DNA of 64,000 nt from Streptomyces aureoverticillatus. GTDB lineage: Bacteria; Actinomycetota; Actinomycetes; Streptomycetales; Streptomycetaceae. Under the pieces are notes generated by a model, which was not told the origin of the DNA, ran no database searches, and worked only from the letters and a program-made list of their open reading frames with translations. The translations under genes and the position numbers were made by a program. Position 1 is the first letter of the stretch. The number at the start of each line of letters is the position of its first letter. Shown piece after piece: positions 1 through 7,712 of this stretch. The stretch is taken from NCBI RefSeq assembly GCF_014649395.1, contig NZ_BMSY01000017.1, forward strand, positions 86,001 through 150,000, read 5' to 3'.

Positions 1-600
1 GGCGCACAGCACCGCGTCGACGTCGGTGTCGCGGACGAAGCGGGTGAGCATCCCGGCCTGGTTCATGCCCGCCCCGATGGCGCCCACGACCCCTTCGGCG
101 CGCAGCCGTTCCAGGGCGGGATAGCCCTCGCGGAAGGCCTGTTCGCCGTGGTCGTCCGGGTCGTGCAGGTAGACGATGTCGACGCGGTCGAGGCCGAGCC
201 GGGCCAGGCTGGACTCGATCGAGCGGCGCACGCCGTCCGCGCTGAAGTCCCACCGGCGCCGGTGCGCGGCGGGCACGGCGAAGCCGCCGTCGGCCAGGTC
301 GTCGCCGCGCACGGGCCCGGTGACCGGCTCCAGGATCCGCCCGACCTTCGTGGAGACGGTGTACGCGTCCCGGGGGCGCCCCCGCAGTGCCGCGCCGATC
401 CGGCGCTCGGACAGGCCGAGGCCGTAGTGCGGCGCGGTGTCGAAGTAGCGCAGGCCGGCGTCCCAGGCGGCGTCGAGCGCGACGGCCGCGTCCTCGTCGG
501 TGACGGGCGAGTAGAGGTTGCCGATCCCGGCGCCGCCGAACGACAGCTCGCTGACCCGGACGGTGCCCCGGCCGAGGCGCCGGTCCCGTATGCGGCTCAC
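1..600 (-). CDS. Aldo/keto reductase, probable L-fucose-type dehydrogenase (3' end outside window)
   Basis: NAD(P)-dependent aldo/keto reductase, likely oxidising a free aldose (L-fucose type) to its lactone as the first step of the operon's pathway. The 200 visible residues hold the family tetrad: Asp54 and Tyr59 in RYFDTAPHYG, Lys85 in STKVGR, His146 in YLHDPDD. The protein runs off the left edge, so roughly the last third is missing. The GTG start overlaps the stop of the upstream SDR gene (GTGA), which argues for translational coupling and fixes the start. It is the last visible gene of the leftward sugar operon. Substrate is inferred from the fuconate-type dehydratase and SDR beside it; a related deoxyhexose such as L-rhamnose or D-arabinose is the alternative. 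Confidence 0.85.
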   Translation of the reverse strand, partial: MSRIRDRRLGRGTVRVSELSFGGAGIGNLYSPVTDEDAAVALDAAWDAGLRYFDTAPHYGLGLSERRIGAALRGRPRDAYTVSTKVGRILEPVTGPVRGDDLADGGFAVPAAHRRRWDFSADGVRRSIESSLARLGLDRVDIVYLHDPDDHGEQAFREGYPALERLRAEGVVGAIGAGMNQAGMLTRFVRDTDVDAVLCA

Positions 601-1358
601 TGGGCCACCGGCCGCAGCCGCAGGCCCTGCATGCCGCCGTCGACGGCGAGGGCGGTGCCGGTGGTGGCGCCGGACAGCGGGCTCGCCAGGTAGGCGATGG
701 CACCCGCGACCTCCTCGGCGCTCACCAGGCGGCCCGTGGGCTGACGGGCCTCAAGGGCGGCGCGCTCGGCGGCCGGGTCCGGGGCGGCGTCCAGGAGACG
801 GCCGACCCAGGGGGTGTCCACGGTGCCGGGGTTGACGCAGTTGACGCGCACGCCCTCCCGTACGTGGTCCGCGGCCATCGCGAGGGTCAGCGAGAGTACC
901 GCTCCCTTGGACGCCGAGTACAGGGCGCGCTGCGGCAGGCCCGCCGTCGCGGCGATGGAGCAGGTGTTGACGATCGCCGCGTGCGTGGACGACCTCAGGT
1001 GCGGGAGCGCGGCCCGGCTGGTGCGGACGACGCCGAGGACGTTCACGTCGAGGACGGTGTGCCACCGGTCGTCGTCGTTGTCCTCGACGGTGCCCTGCGC
1101 GCCGATGCCGGCGTTGTTGACCAGTACGTCGAGCCCGCGCCCGCCGAGGTCGGCCACCGCTGCCGCGACCGCGTCCCGCACCGCCGCGTCGTCGGTGACG
1201 TCGGCGGCGTATCCGCGCAGCGGCTTCTCCACGCCGCTCGGGTCGAGGTCGAGCACCGCCACCTGGGCGCCCCGGGCGGCGAGGAGTTCCGCGGTGGCCC
1301 GGCCGATGCCGGACGCGCCCCCGGTGACCAGAGCCCTGAGGCCGGTGAAGTCCGTCAT
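597..1358 (-). CDS. SDR oxidoreductase, probable 2-keto-3-deoxy-L-fuconate dehydrogenase
   Basis: A 253-residue classical short-chain dehydrogenase. Visible motifs: cofactor motif TGGASGIG (residues 12-19), NNAG (81-84), and the catalytic Ser134, Tyr147 and Lys151 (YSASK). Length is normal for the family. It sits between a fuconate-type dehydratase and an aldo/keto reductase with four-base overlaps on both sides (ATGA upstream, GTGA downstream), so the three are co-translated. In the known non-phosphorylative L-fucose route an SDR oxidises 2-keto-3-deoxy-fuconate; that role is inferred from context only. An alternative is an L-fucose dehydrogenase of the SDR type. Confidence 0.85.
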   Translation of the reverse strand: MTDFTGLRALVTGGASGIGRATAELLAARGAQVAVLDLDPSGVEKPLRGYAADVTDDAAVRDAVAAAVADLGGRGLDVLVNNAGIGAQGTVEDNDDDRWHTVLDVNVLGVVRTSRAALPHLRSSTHAAIVNTCSIAATAGLPQRALYSASKGAVLSLTLAMAADHVREGVRVNCVNPGTVDTPWVGRLLDAAPDPAAERAALEARQPTGRLVSAEEVAGAIAYLASPLSGATTGTALAVDGGMQGLRLRPVAQ

Positions 1359-2758
1359 GCCGCTGCCCCCTTCTTTGTCGACTTTGTTGTCTTTGTCGTC
1401 TTGGCTGTCTTTGCTGCTTCCGCCACGATGTCGGCCTGGTGCGCGAGGTCGGCGGCCCAGAAGGCGCCGCCGGGGTACGTGAATTCCGCAACCGATTCGG
1501 GGCGCATGGTCGCCGAGAATCCGGGCGCGGCGGGTGCGAGATAGTGCCCGTCGCGGATCACGACGGGGTCCACGAAGTGTTCGTGCAGGTGGTCGACGTA
1601 CTCGATGACGCGGTTCTCGGTGGTGCCGGACAGTGCCACGTAGTCGAACATCGACAGGTGCTGGACGAGTTCGCACAGCCCGACGCCGCCCGCGTGCGGG
1701 CACACCGGGACGCCGAAGCGGGCGGCGAGCAGCAGGATCGCGAGGTTCTCGTTGACGCCGCCGACGCGGGCCGCGTCGATCTGGAGGACGTCGATGGCGC
1801 CGGCCTGGAGGAGTTGCTTGAACACGATGCGGTTCTGCACGTGTTCGCCGGTGGCGACCTTCACGGGGGCGACGGCGTCGCGGATGGTGGCGTGCGCCAG
1901 GACGTCGTCGGGGCTGGTGGGCTCCTCCACCCAGTACGGCTCGAACTCGGCGAGCGCGCGGGTCCAGCGCACGGCCTCGTCGACGTTCCAGCGCTGGTTG
2001 GCGTCGATCGCCATGCGGATGCCCGGGCCGATGGCCTCGCGGGCGGTGCGGCAGCGGCGTACGTCGTCGTCGAGGTCCGCGCCGACCTTCAGCTTGATCT
2101 GGGTGAAGCCGTCGGCGACGGCCTGGCGGGCCAGGCGGGTGAGCTTCTCGTCGCTGTAGCCGAGCCAGCCGGGCGAGGTGGTGTAGCCGGGGAAGCCGTG
2201 TTCGCGCAGCCGTGCCTCCCGGGCCCTGGCGCCCGCACGGCCTCCCCGCAGGAGCGTGAGTGCCTGCTCGGGCGTGAGCGCGTCGGCGATGTAGCGGAAG
2301 TCGACCTGGGAGACCAGCCATTCGGGTTCCGCGTCGGCGAGGAGCTTCCACAGCGGGGTGCGGGCGCGCTTGGCGGCCAGGTCCCAGACGGCGTTGACGA
2401 CGGCGCCGATCGCCATGTGCATCACGCCCTTCTCGGGCCCGAGCCAGCGCAGCTGGCTGTCGCCGATCAGGTCGCGGTTGAGTGTGCCCGGGTCCGCGCA
2501 GAGCTCGTCGACGGAGCGGCCGACGACATGCTGCCTGAGCGAGTCGATCGCGGCGACCTGCACCTCGTTGCCGCGCCCGATGGTGAAGGTGAAACCGTGC
2601 CCTTCGAGTCCGTCCTCGGCGTCGGTGCGCAGCACCACATAGGCGGCCGAGTAGTCCGGGTCCGGGTTCATGGCGTCGGACCCGTCCAGTTCCCGCGAGG
2701 TCGGGAAGCGGATGTCGTAGGTGTCGACCGCCGTGACGCGGCCGGGAGTTGGGGACAC
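1355..2758 (-). CDS. Enolase-superfamily sugar acid dehydratase, L-fuconate dehydratase-like
   Basis: A 467-residue member of the mandelate racemase/muconate lactonising group of the enolase superfamily. The KLK acid/base lysines (QIKLKVG), metal ligands in DANQRW, WVEEPTSPDD and TGEH, and a late PHAGGVGL loop are all present, and the N-terminal GRGNE segment is typical of L-fuconate dehydratases. It should dehydrate an aldonate to the 2-keto-3-deoxy acid in the cytoplasm. The GTG start is chosen because GGAAAGG lies six bases upstream; an upstream in-frame extension lacks such a site and would run into the permease gene. The C-terminus ends in a lysine/threonine-rich tail (repeated TK pairs). 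It is coupled to the SDR gene by ATGA. Confidence 0.88.
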   Translation of the reverse strand: MSPTPGRVTAVDTYDIRFPTSRELDGSDAMNPDPDYSAAYVVLRTDAEDGLEGHGFTFTIGRGNEVQVAAIDSLRQHVVGRSVDELCADPGTLNRDLIGDSQLRWLGPEKGVMHMAIGAVVNAVWDLAAKRARTPLWKLLADAEPEWLVSQVDFRYIADALTPEQALTLLRGGRAGARAREARLREHGFPGYTTSPGWLGYSDEKLTRLARQAVADGFTQIKLKVGADLDDDVRRCRTAREAIGPGIRMAIDANQRWNVDEAVRWTRALAEFEPYWVEEPTSPDDVLAHATIRDAVAPVKVATGEHVQNRIVFKQLLQAGAIDVLQIDAARVGGVNENLAILLLAARFGVPVCPHAGGVGLCELVQHLSMFDYVALSGTTENRVIEYVDHLHEHFVDPVVIRDGHYLAPAAPGFSATMRPESVAEFTYPGGAFWAADLAHQADIVAEAAKTAKTTKTTKSTKKGAAA

Positions 2759-2764
2759 AGGAGG

Positions 2765-2778
2765 CCTTTCCGGAAAGG
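2765..2778. promoter_or_regulatory. Perfect 14-bp palindrome covering the dehydratase ribosome-binding site
   Basis: CCTTTCCGGAAAGG is a perfect palindrome whose GGAAAGG half is the apparent ribosome-binding site of the dehydratase gene. It sits in the only sizeable gap (74 bp) of the sugar operon, between permease and dehydratase. It could fold in mRNA and hide the site, or it may be a coincidence. Confidence 0.35.
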
Positions 2779-2832
2779 AACAGGGAGCCGTGGGCCGGCA
2801 GGGTCGGACGTCCTGGGCGCGGCCCGAGGAGG

Positions 2833-3879
2833 TCAGTCCTGCGCACGGCCCGTGGTGACGCGCGCGATCATCAGGGCGACGAGGATGATCCCGCCGTAGA
2901 TGGCCTGGATCCAGAAGGACGGCACCTGCGCCAGCGTGAGCAGGTTCTGGACGACGCCGAGCAGCAGGACGCCGGTGAGCGCGCCGAACATGGTGCCTTT
3001 GCCGCCGTCGAGGCTGATGCCGCCGATGACGGCCGCCGCGAACACCGTGAAGATCATGTTCTGGCCCTGGTTGGCGTTGATGGCGCCGACATAGCCGGTC
3101 TGCATCAGACCGCCGACGGCGGCGAGCGTCCCGGCGACGACGAACACGCCGAGCATGACCCGCTCGACGCGGATGCCCGCGGCCCGCGCGGCGTCCGCGT
3201 TCCCGCCGATCGCGTACAGGGCGCGGCCCACGCGGTGGTACTTCAGGACGAGGCCGGTGATGCCGAAGGCGGCCGCCGCGATCCACACCGACAGCGGCAC
3301 GGTCAGGAACGTGGACGTGGCGAGCGTGAAGAACGACTCGGGCATGCCGAACAGCGTCTTGCCCTTGGTGGCGCCGACGAGGACGCCGCGCAGCACGATC
3401 AGCATGGCGAGCGTGACGATGAAGGCGTTGAGCTTCAGCTTGACCACGAGGACGCCGTTGAAGCCGCCGATCACCGCGCCGACCAGCACGATCGCGAGCA
3501 GGCCGACGGCCGCGGGCATGTCGGTGCCGAAGCCCGCCTGGGCGGCGGGCAGCACGAGCAGCGCCCCGATGGCGGGCGCGATGCCGACGACCGACTCCAG
3601 GGAGAGGTCGAACTTGCCGGTGATCAGCACCAGCGACTCGGCGAGGACGACCATCGCCAGGGCCGCGGACGCGCCGAGGATGGAGATGATGTTCCGCTCG
3701 GTGAGGAACGAGTCGTTGACGAACGCGCCGAGCACCATCAGGAGCAACAGGGCGGGGACGAGGGCGAGTTCGCGGGCGCGGCGGAGCAACATGTTCTTCG
3801 CCGAACGGGTCTCCCCCGGGCGGGCCGGGGCGGGTGTGGCGGCCGCCTTCGCGGCCGAGGGGGCCTTGATGTCAGCCAT
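2833..3879 (-). CDS. Sugar ABC transporter permease (RbsC/CUT2 type)
   Basis: A 348-residue polytopic membrane protein of the ribose-type permease family: about eight to ten hydrophobic helices, the FDLSLESVVG signature near the start of the core, and the conserved glycine-rich AAVIGGISLDGGKGT segment. It forms the membrane channel of the operon's sugar importer with the ATPase encoded just upstream. The start is preceded by AAGGAGA and lies inside the ATPase gene's last codons (8-bp overlap), so the two are coupled. A longer frame upstream of this ATG would overlap the ATPase gene heavily and is rejected. Substrate is inferred to be fucose or a similar deoxy sugar from the catabolic genes downstream. 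Confidence 0.9.
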   Translation of the reverse strand: MADIKAPSAAKAAATPAPARPGETRSAKNMLLRRARELALVPALLLLMVLGAFVNDSFLTERNIISILGASAALAMVVLAESLVLITGKFDLSLESVVGIAPAIGALLVLPAAQAGFGTDMPAAVGLLAIVLVGAVIGGFNGVLVVKLKLNAFIVTLAMLIVLRGVLVGATKGKTLFGMPESFFTLATSTFLTVPLSVWIAAAAFGITGLVLKYHRVGRALYAIGGNADAARAAGIRVERVMLGVFVVAGTLAAVGGLMQTGYVGAINANQGQNMIFTVFAAAVIGGISLDGGKGTMFGALTGVLLLGVVQNLLTLAQVPSFWIQAIYGGIILVALMIARVTTGRAQD

Positions 3880-5476
3880 GGTGGTCTCCTTGTGGTTCGG
3901 CTGCGGACCGGCGGGGGCTGGTCGCGCCGTTCCCCGCGCCCCTATCGGGGCGCGCCTGGCCCACACCCTCAACGGACGCGATCAGCTCGTGGTCGTGCCA
4001 GCCCGCCGGGTGTTCGGCGACGACGCGGCCGTGGAAGAGGACGAGCACGCGGTCGCAGCGACGCAGGTCGTCCAGTTCGTCGGACACGACGATGACGGCG
4101 GTGCCGTCGTCGCGGGCGCGGTCGACGCGGGCGAGCAGCGACTCCTTGGACTTCACGTCGACGCCCGCGGTGGGGTTGATGAGGACGAGCAGGCGCGGGT
4201 CGGAGGCGAGGGCGCGCGCCATGACGACCTTCTGCGCGTTGCCTCCGGAGAGGTCGGACACGGGCTGGTCGGGCCCTTCGGCGTGGATGTCGAGCCGCTG
4301 GATGAGCCCGCCCGCGAAGGCGCGCTTGCGGTCGGTGCCGACGAAGCCGTACCGGCCGAGCCGGCCGAGCACGCTCATGGTGGCGTTGTCGCCGATGGAC
4401 AGGGAGTACACCAGGCCCTCGCCGTGCCGGTCGCGCGGCACGCAGCCCACTCCGGCCCGCAGCGCGGCGGGGACGTCGCCGAACTTCAGGGGTTCGCCGT
4501 CCAGGAGGGCGGCGCCCGAGGTCGGCGTGTGCAGTCCGGTGAACGACTCCGCGAGGTTGATCTTTCCGCTGCCGCTGGACCCGGCGAGCCCGACGACCTC
4601 GCCCCGGCGCACGGTCAGGTCGACGTCGTCGTACGAGGAGCTGCTCAGGCCGCGCACGTCGAGCAGCACGGGCGCGTCGGCGGGGACCTCGGGCCGGGCG
4701 AGGACCTTGCTCTCGGTCAGCGCCTCGCCCGCCATGGCCTCCACGAGGGCGGCGCGGGGCAGGTCGGCGACGGGGGCGGTGGTGATCCAGCGGGCGTCGC
4801 GCAGGACGGTGACGGTCTGGCACACCTCGTACACCTCTTGCAGGTGGTGCGAGATGAACAGGAACGTGACACCGGAGTCCTGGAGGGCCCGCATGCGCGT
4901 GAACAGCCGCTCGATCTCGCGGTTGTCGAGCTGCGCGGTGGGTTCGTCGAGGACGATGAAGCGCGCGCCGAAGCTCAACGCCCGGGCGATCTCCACCATT
5001 TGGCGGTCCTCGACCTTGAGGTCGGCGGTGCGCGCGTCGGGGTCGACGCGCACGTCCCAGGTGCGCAGCACCTCGGCCGCCTCCGCCTTGAGGCGGCGCC
5101 AGCTGATCAGTCCGCCGCGGCCCTGCGGCTGGCGGTTGATGAAGAGGTTCTCGGCGACCGTCAGTTCCGGCACGACGGTGGGCCGCTGGTACACGCAGGC
5201 CACCTTGCGGCGCCAGGCGTCGCGGTCGGCGAGCGGCGGCGCGGCCTCGCCGTCGAACAGGATGGTGCCCGCGTCGGGCGCCTGGAGGCCGGTGAGGAGG
5301 GTGACGAGGGTGGACTTGCCCGCGCCGTTGCGGCCGACGAGGGCGTGGGACTCGCCGGGCCTGACGGTCAGCCGGCCGTCCTGGAGGGCCACGGTGGGCC
5401 CGTACCGCTTCACGATGCCGGACGCCTCGACGAGGGGCACGGGCGCCGCGGGGCTCGGTGGGGTCGGCGTCGTCAT
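3872..5476 (-). CDS. Sugar ABC transporter ATP-binding protein with two NBDs, second one degenerate
   Basis: A 534-residue duplicated ATPase of the RbsA/CUT2 kind. NBD1 has a good Walker A (GRNGAGKST), Q-loop, Walker B (IVLDEPT) and H-loop (ISHHLQEVYE), but its signature reads LKVEDRQ instead of an LSGGQ-like motif. NBD2 is the reverse: its signature LSGGNAQK is good, while Walker A is SGSGKIN (Ser/Thr replaced by Ile) and Walker B is LVLINPTAGVD, with the usual Asp-Glu replaced by Ile-Asn. This predicts one competent and one dead ATP site. The start is coupled to the binding-protein gene by ATGA. The last 25 or so residues, rich in Arg, Gly and Pro, are encoded by an intergenic-type palindromic repeat. 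Confidence 0.9.
   Translation of the reverse strand: MTTPTPPSPAAPVPLVEASGIVKRYGPTVALQDGRLTVRPGESHALVGRNGAGKSTLVTLLTGLQAPDAGTILFDGEAAPPLADRDAWRRKVACVYQRPTVVPELTVAENLFINRQPQGRGGLISWRRLKAEAAEVLRTWDVRVDPDARTADLKVEDRQMVEIARALSFGARFIVLDEPTAQLDNREIERLFTRMRALQDSGVTFLFISHHLQEVYEVCQTVTVLRDARWITTAPVADLPRAALVEAMAGEALTESKVLARPEVPADAPVLLDVRGLSSSSYDDVDLTVRRGEVVGLAGSSGSGKINLAESFTGLHTPTSGAALLDGEPLKFGDVPAALRAGVGCVPRDRHGEGLVYSLSIGDNATMSVLGRLGRYGFVGTDRKRAFAGGLIQRLDIHAEGPDQPVSDLSGGNAQKVVMARALASDPRLLVLINPTAGVDVKSKESLLARVDRARDDGTAVIVVSDELDDLRRCDRVLVLFHGRVVAEHPAGWHDHELIASVEGVGQARPDRGAGNGATSPRRSAAEPQGDHHG
3914..3954. repeat. Streptomyces-type palindromic repeat inside the ATPase 3' end
   Basis: The segment contains a GCGCCGTTCCCCGCGCCCC stretch followed by its inverted complement; the arms CGCGCCCC (3935-3942) and GGGGCGCG (3947-3954) form an 8-bp stem with a 4-base loop. 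From memory, closely similar elements are very common between Streptomyces genes. Here it lies inside coding sequence, at the 3' end of the ABC ATPase gene and just before the permease start. Confidence 0.6.
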
Positions 5477-6564
5477 TGGACGGAGTTGCCCCACAGCTCG
5501 GCGTCGTCCACGTTCTCCTTCGTGACGAGCGGCGCGGGCAGCTGGTCCTCCAGGATGCCGCTGGGCAGCTTCACGATGGTGGAGCCGTGGTCGGTCGGTC
5601 CGGGCTTGAACTTCTTCCCGTTCATCGCGGCCTTGATGTAGTACATGCCGTACTTGGCGTACGAGTCGGCGGGCTGGGAGACGGTCGCGTCGATCTGGCC
5701 CTTGCGGATGGCGTCGAACTCCTGCGGGATGCCGTCGTTGGACACGATCGAGATGTGCCCCTTCGTGCCTGACTTCTTCAACATCCCCTTGGACTTGAGG
5801 GTTTGCAGGGTCGGAGCGAGATAGACCCCGCCCGCCTGCATATAGATGCCCTTGATGTCGGGGTGGGAGTTGAGCAGGGTGTCCAGCTTGGAGGCGGCGG
5901 TGTCCGACTCCCACTTGGCGGGGATCTCCAGGACCTTCAGCTTCGGGTACTTGTCCTTGACGCAGTCGCGGAACGCCTTGGAGCGCTCACGCCCGTTGAC
6001 CGACGCGAGGTCCCCCATGATCTGGACGACCTTCCCGCTCTTCACCTGCTTGCCGAGGTAGTCACAGGCCTTCTGCCCGTACGCCACGTTGTTGGCGCGG
6101 ACCACCATCGCGACCTCGCCCTTCTCGGGCGCGACGTCGACGGCGACCACGGGCACGCCCTTGCGCTCGGCCTGGTCGAGCCCGGCGGAGATGGCGGCGC
6201 TGTCGAGCGGTGCCACCACCAGGCCCTTGACGCCCTGGTTGAGCTGGTTGTTGATGTCGGTGATCTGCTGCGAGGGGTCGCTGTTGGAGTTGACGGTCTT
6301 GAGCGCGTCGACGTCCTCAGACTTCGCCATCTTCGGTACGTAGTCGTTGTACGACTGCCAGAACGGCGAGGTGAGCAGCGGCAGGATCACGCCGACCTTG
6401 CCCTCGCCGCCGGCCTTGCCACCGGATCCCCCGGTGTCCTTCGTGCTGCCGCAGGCGGTGAGCGCGAGCGCGGCGCAGGCCGCCGCGGCGGTGGCTCGGG
6501 CCGCCAGGGAAAGCCGTGAAGTCCGCTTCCTGCTGGGCCTGTTCCGCACTGTTCTGCCGACCAT
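5473..6564 (-). CDS. Sugar ABC transporter substrate-binding lipoprotein (CUT2, RbsB-like)
   Basis: A 363-residue secreted lipoprotein: basic n-region, hydrophobic core, and lipobox LTAC followed by a Ser/Gly-rich linker, then a type-1 periplasmic binding fold (VGVILPLLTSPFWQSYND near the start, VVAPLDS, VVAVDV, and a late VSNDG segment). It captures sugar outside the membrane for the ATPase/permease pair downstream. The ATG at 6564 is chosen because GAGGAG lies eight bases upstream; an ATG five codons earlier overlaps that site. It is the first gene of the operon and its stop overlaps the ATPase start (ATGA). Ligand is inferred to be a deoxy sugar from the operon's enzymes. Confidence 0.9.
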   Translation of the reverse strand: MVGRTVRNRPSRKRTSRLSLAARATAAAACAALALTACGSTKDTGGSGGKAGGEGKVGVILPLLTSPFWQSYNDYVPKMAKSEDVDALKTVNSNSDPSQQITDINNQLNQGVKGLVVAPLDSAAISAGLDQAERKGVPVVAVDVAPEKGEVAMVVRANNVAYGQKACDYLGKQVKSGKVVQIMGDLASVNGRERSKAFRDCVKDKYPKLKVLEIPAKWESDTAASKLDTLLNSHPDIKGIYMQAGGVYLAPTLQTLKSKGMLKKSGTKGHISIVSNDGIPQEFDAIRKGQIDATVSQPADSYAKYGMYYIKAAMNGKKFKPGPTDHGSTIVKLPSGILEDQLPAPLVTKENVDDAELWGNSVQ

Positions 6565-6674
6565 GTGACGGCTCCTCATCGAGCGAGTTCGAGAGATTCC
6601 AGGGAGATCCGGGCGGGGCTCGAGCGGGCCGTGCGTGCGGGTGTGACGCCTCCCCCGCTCGACCGCTGGGCGAA

Positions 6675-6702
6675 TATTTATCAGACCACTTGGCGGACAC
6701 AA
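6675..6702 (-). promoter_or_regulatory. Candidate promoter of the deoxy-sugar operon
   Basis: On the minus strand TTGTGT (6697-6702) and TAAATA (6675-6680) are separated by 16 bp in an AT-rich island unusual for this genome. The spacer holds AGTGGTCTGAT, which matches one half of the palindrome near the regulator gene (GTGGTC). Predicted leader to the binding-protein start is about 100 nt. Confidence 0.45.
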
Positions 6703-6740
6703 CACCCCTCGGCGCCAACATTTCCCGCTTTCCGGCCGTA

Positions 6741-6768
6741 GTGGTCGGACCACATTGGTGACTACACT
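6741..6768. promoter_or_regulatory. FadR/GntR-type operator and regulator promoter
   Basis: GTGGTCGGACCAC (6741-6753) is a perfect 13-bp palindrome of the GTn3AC kind bound by FadR-subfamily GntR regulators. A -10 like TACACT (6763-6768) follows on the plus strand, so the palindrome covers the likely -35 region of the regulator gene. A second half site, AGACCAC (6683-6689), lies in the divergent operon promoter. Confidence 0.55.
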
Positions 6769-6798
6769 GCGCGGCACCGGCAAGTGAAGGAGCGTTTT

Positions 6799-7563
6799 GT
6801 GGACCAGTTCGTGGACCAGAGCGAGCAGAGCGCCCCGCCCGCGCCCGCACAGAAGGGCACGGTGACCCAGCGGGCCATCGACGAGATCAAGGCGATGATC
6901 GGCGAGGGACTGCTTGAGCCGGGGCAACGCCTGCCCACCGAACGGGACTTGGCGACCCAGCTCGGCATCTCACGCAGCTCGATGCGAGAGGCGATCCGGG
7001 CGCTGACGGTGCTCGGTGTCCTGGAGGCGCGGCACGGCTCGGGCATCTATGTGACCCAGCTGGAGGCCGGGGACCTCCTGGAGACCTTCGGCGTCGTCGC
7101 CGATCTGTCGCGCGGCCCGCGCCTCGTGGAACTGCTCGAAGTGCGCCGGGTCCTGGAGTCCACGGCGACCGGGCTCGCCGCCGCCCGCATCACACCGGAC
7201 CAACTGGCCGACGTGGAGACGCACTTGGCGGCCATGAACGCCACCGACGACCCCGAGGAGATCCTCTCCCACGACCTCGCCTTCCACCGCACGATCGCCC
7301 TCGCCGCGGGCAACGACACGATGGCGGCGATCCTGGAGGGCCTGTCCTCGCGCACCTTCCGGGCCCGGGTGTGGCGCGGCTACCAGGAGGAGGGCGCCTT
7401 CGAGCGCACCCGGCGCGAGCACGCCCGCATCCACCGGGCCCTGGTCGCCCGGGACCCGGAGGCGGCGCGGGCAGCGGCGGCCGCGCACGTGGGGGAAGTG
7501 GAGGACTGGCTGCGGGGGCAGTGGGAGGAACAGCGGCCATCCGGAGAGCAGCCCGCCGGATAG
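6799..7563 (+). CDS. GntR-family (FadR subfamily) transcriptional regulator
   Basis: A 254-residue repressor: N-terminal winged helix (LPTERDLATQLGISRSSMRE then GVLEARHGSGIYV), followed by an all-helical FCD ligand-binding domain with the expected metal-ligand residues, including HDLAFH and a late His. It probably senses an intermediate of the divergent deoxy-sugar operon and controls both units through the 6741 palindrome. The GTG at 6799 is chosen because GAAGGAG lies six bases upstream; an in-frame GTG at 6784 would place that site inside the gene. The last residues (about 244-254) are encoded by a short repeat that continues past the stop. Confidence 0.9.
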   Translation: MDQFVDQSEQSAPPAPAQKGTVTQRAIDEIKAMIGEGLLEPGQRLPTERDLATQLGISRSSMREAIRALTVLGVLEARHGSGIYVTQLEAGDLLETFGVVADLSRGPRLVELLEVRRVLESTATGLAAARITPDQLADVETHLAAMNATDDPEEILSHDLAFHRTIALAAGNDTMAAILEGLSSRTFRARVWRGYQEEGAFERTRREHARIHRALVARDPEAARAAAAAHVGEVEDWLRGQWEEQRPSGEQPAG

Positions 7564-7621
7564 CGGCCATCTGGAGACCGGTCATCCGGAGAGCGGGCAC
7601 ATGGACAGCGGCCATCCGGCC
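7532..7621. repeat. Degenerate direct repeats across the end of the GntR gene
   Basis: Four imperfect copies of an AGCGGCCATCCGGAGAG-like unit start at about 7532, 7562, 7580 (truncated at the left) and 7607. The first lies inside the end of the regulator gene and the rest in the following gap. Confidence 0.6.
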
Positions 7622-7712
7622 AAACTCGGGCCGCCACGTTGGAAGCGCCCGTTCCCCGGGGAGCCCCCTCGTCGAACGCGTTCTCGACGCAGACGTCCCA
7701 GGGGGACCCACC

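Noticed and set aside
6784..6798. GTG at 6784 as start of the GntR regulator
   Set aside because: It would place the AAGGAG ribosome site inside the gene; the GTG at 6799 sits at the right distance from it.
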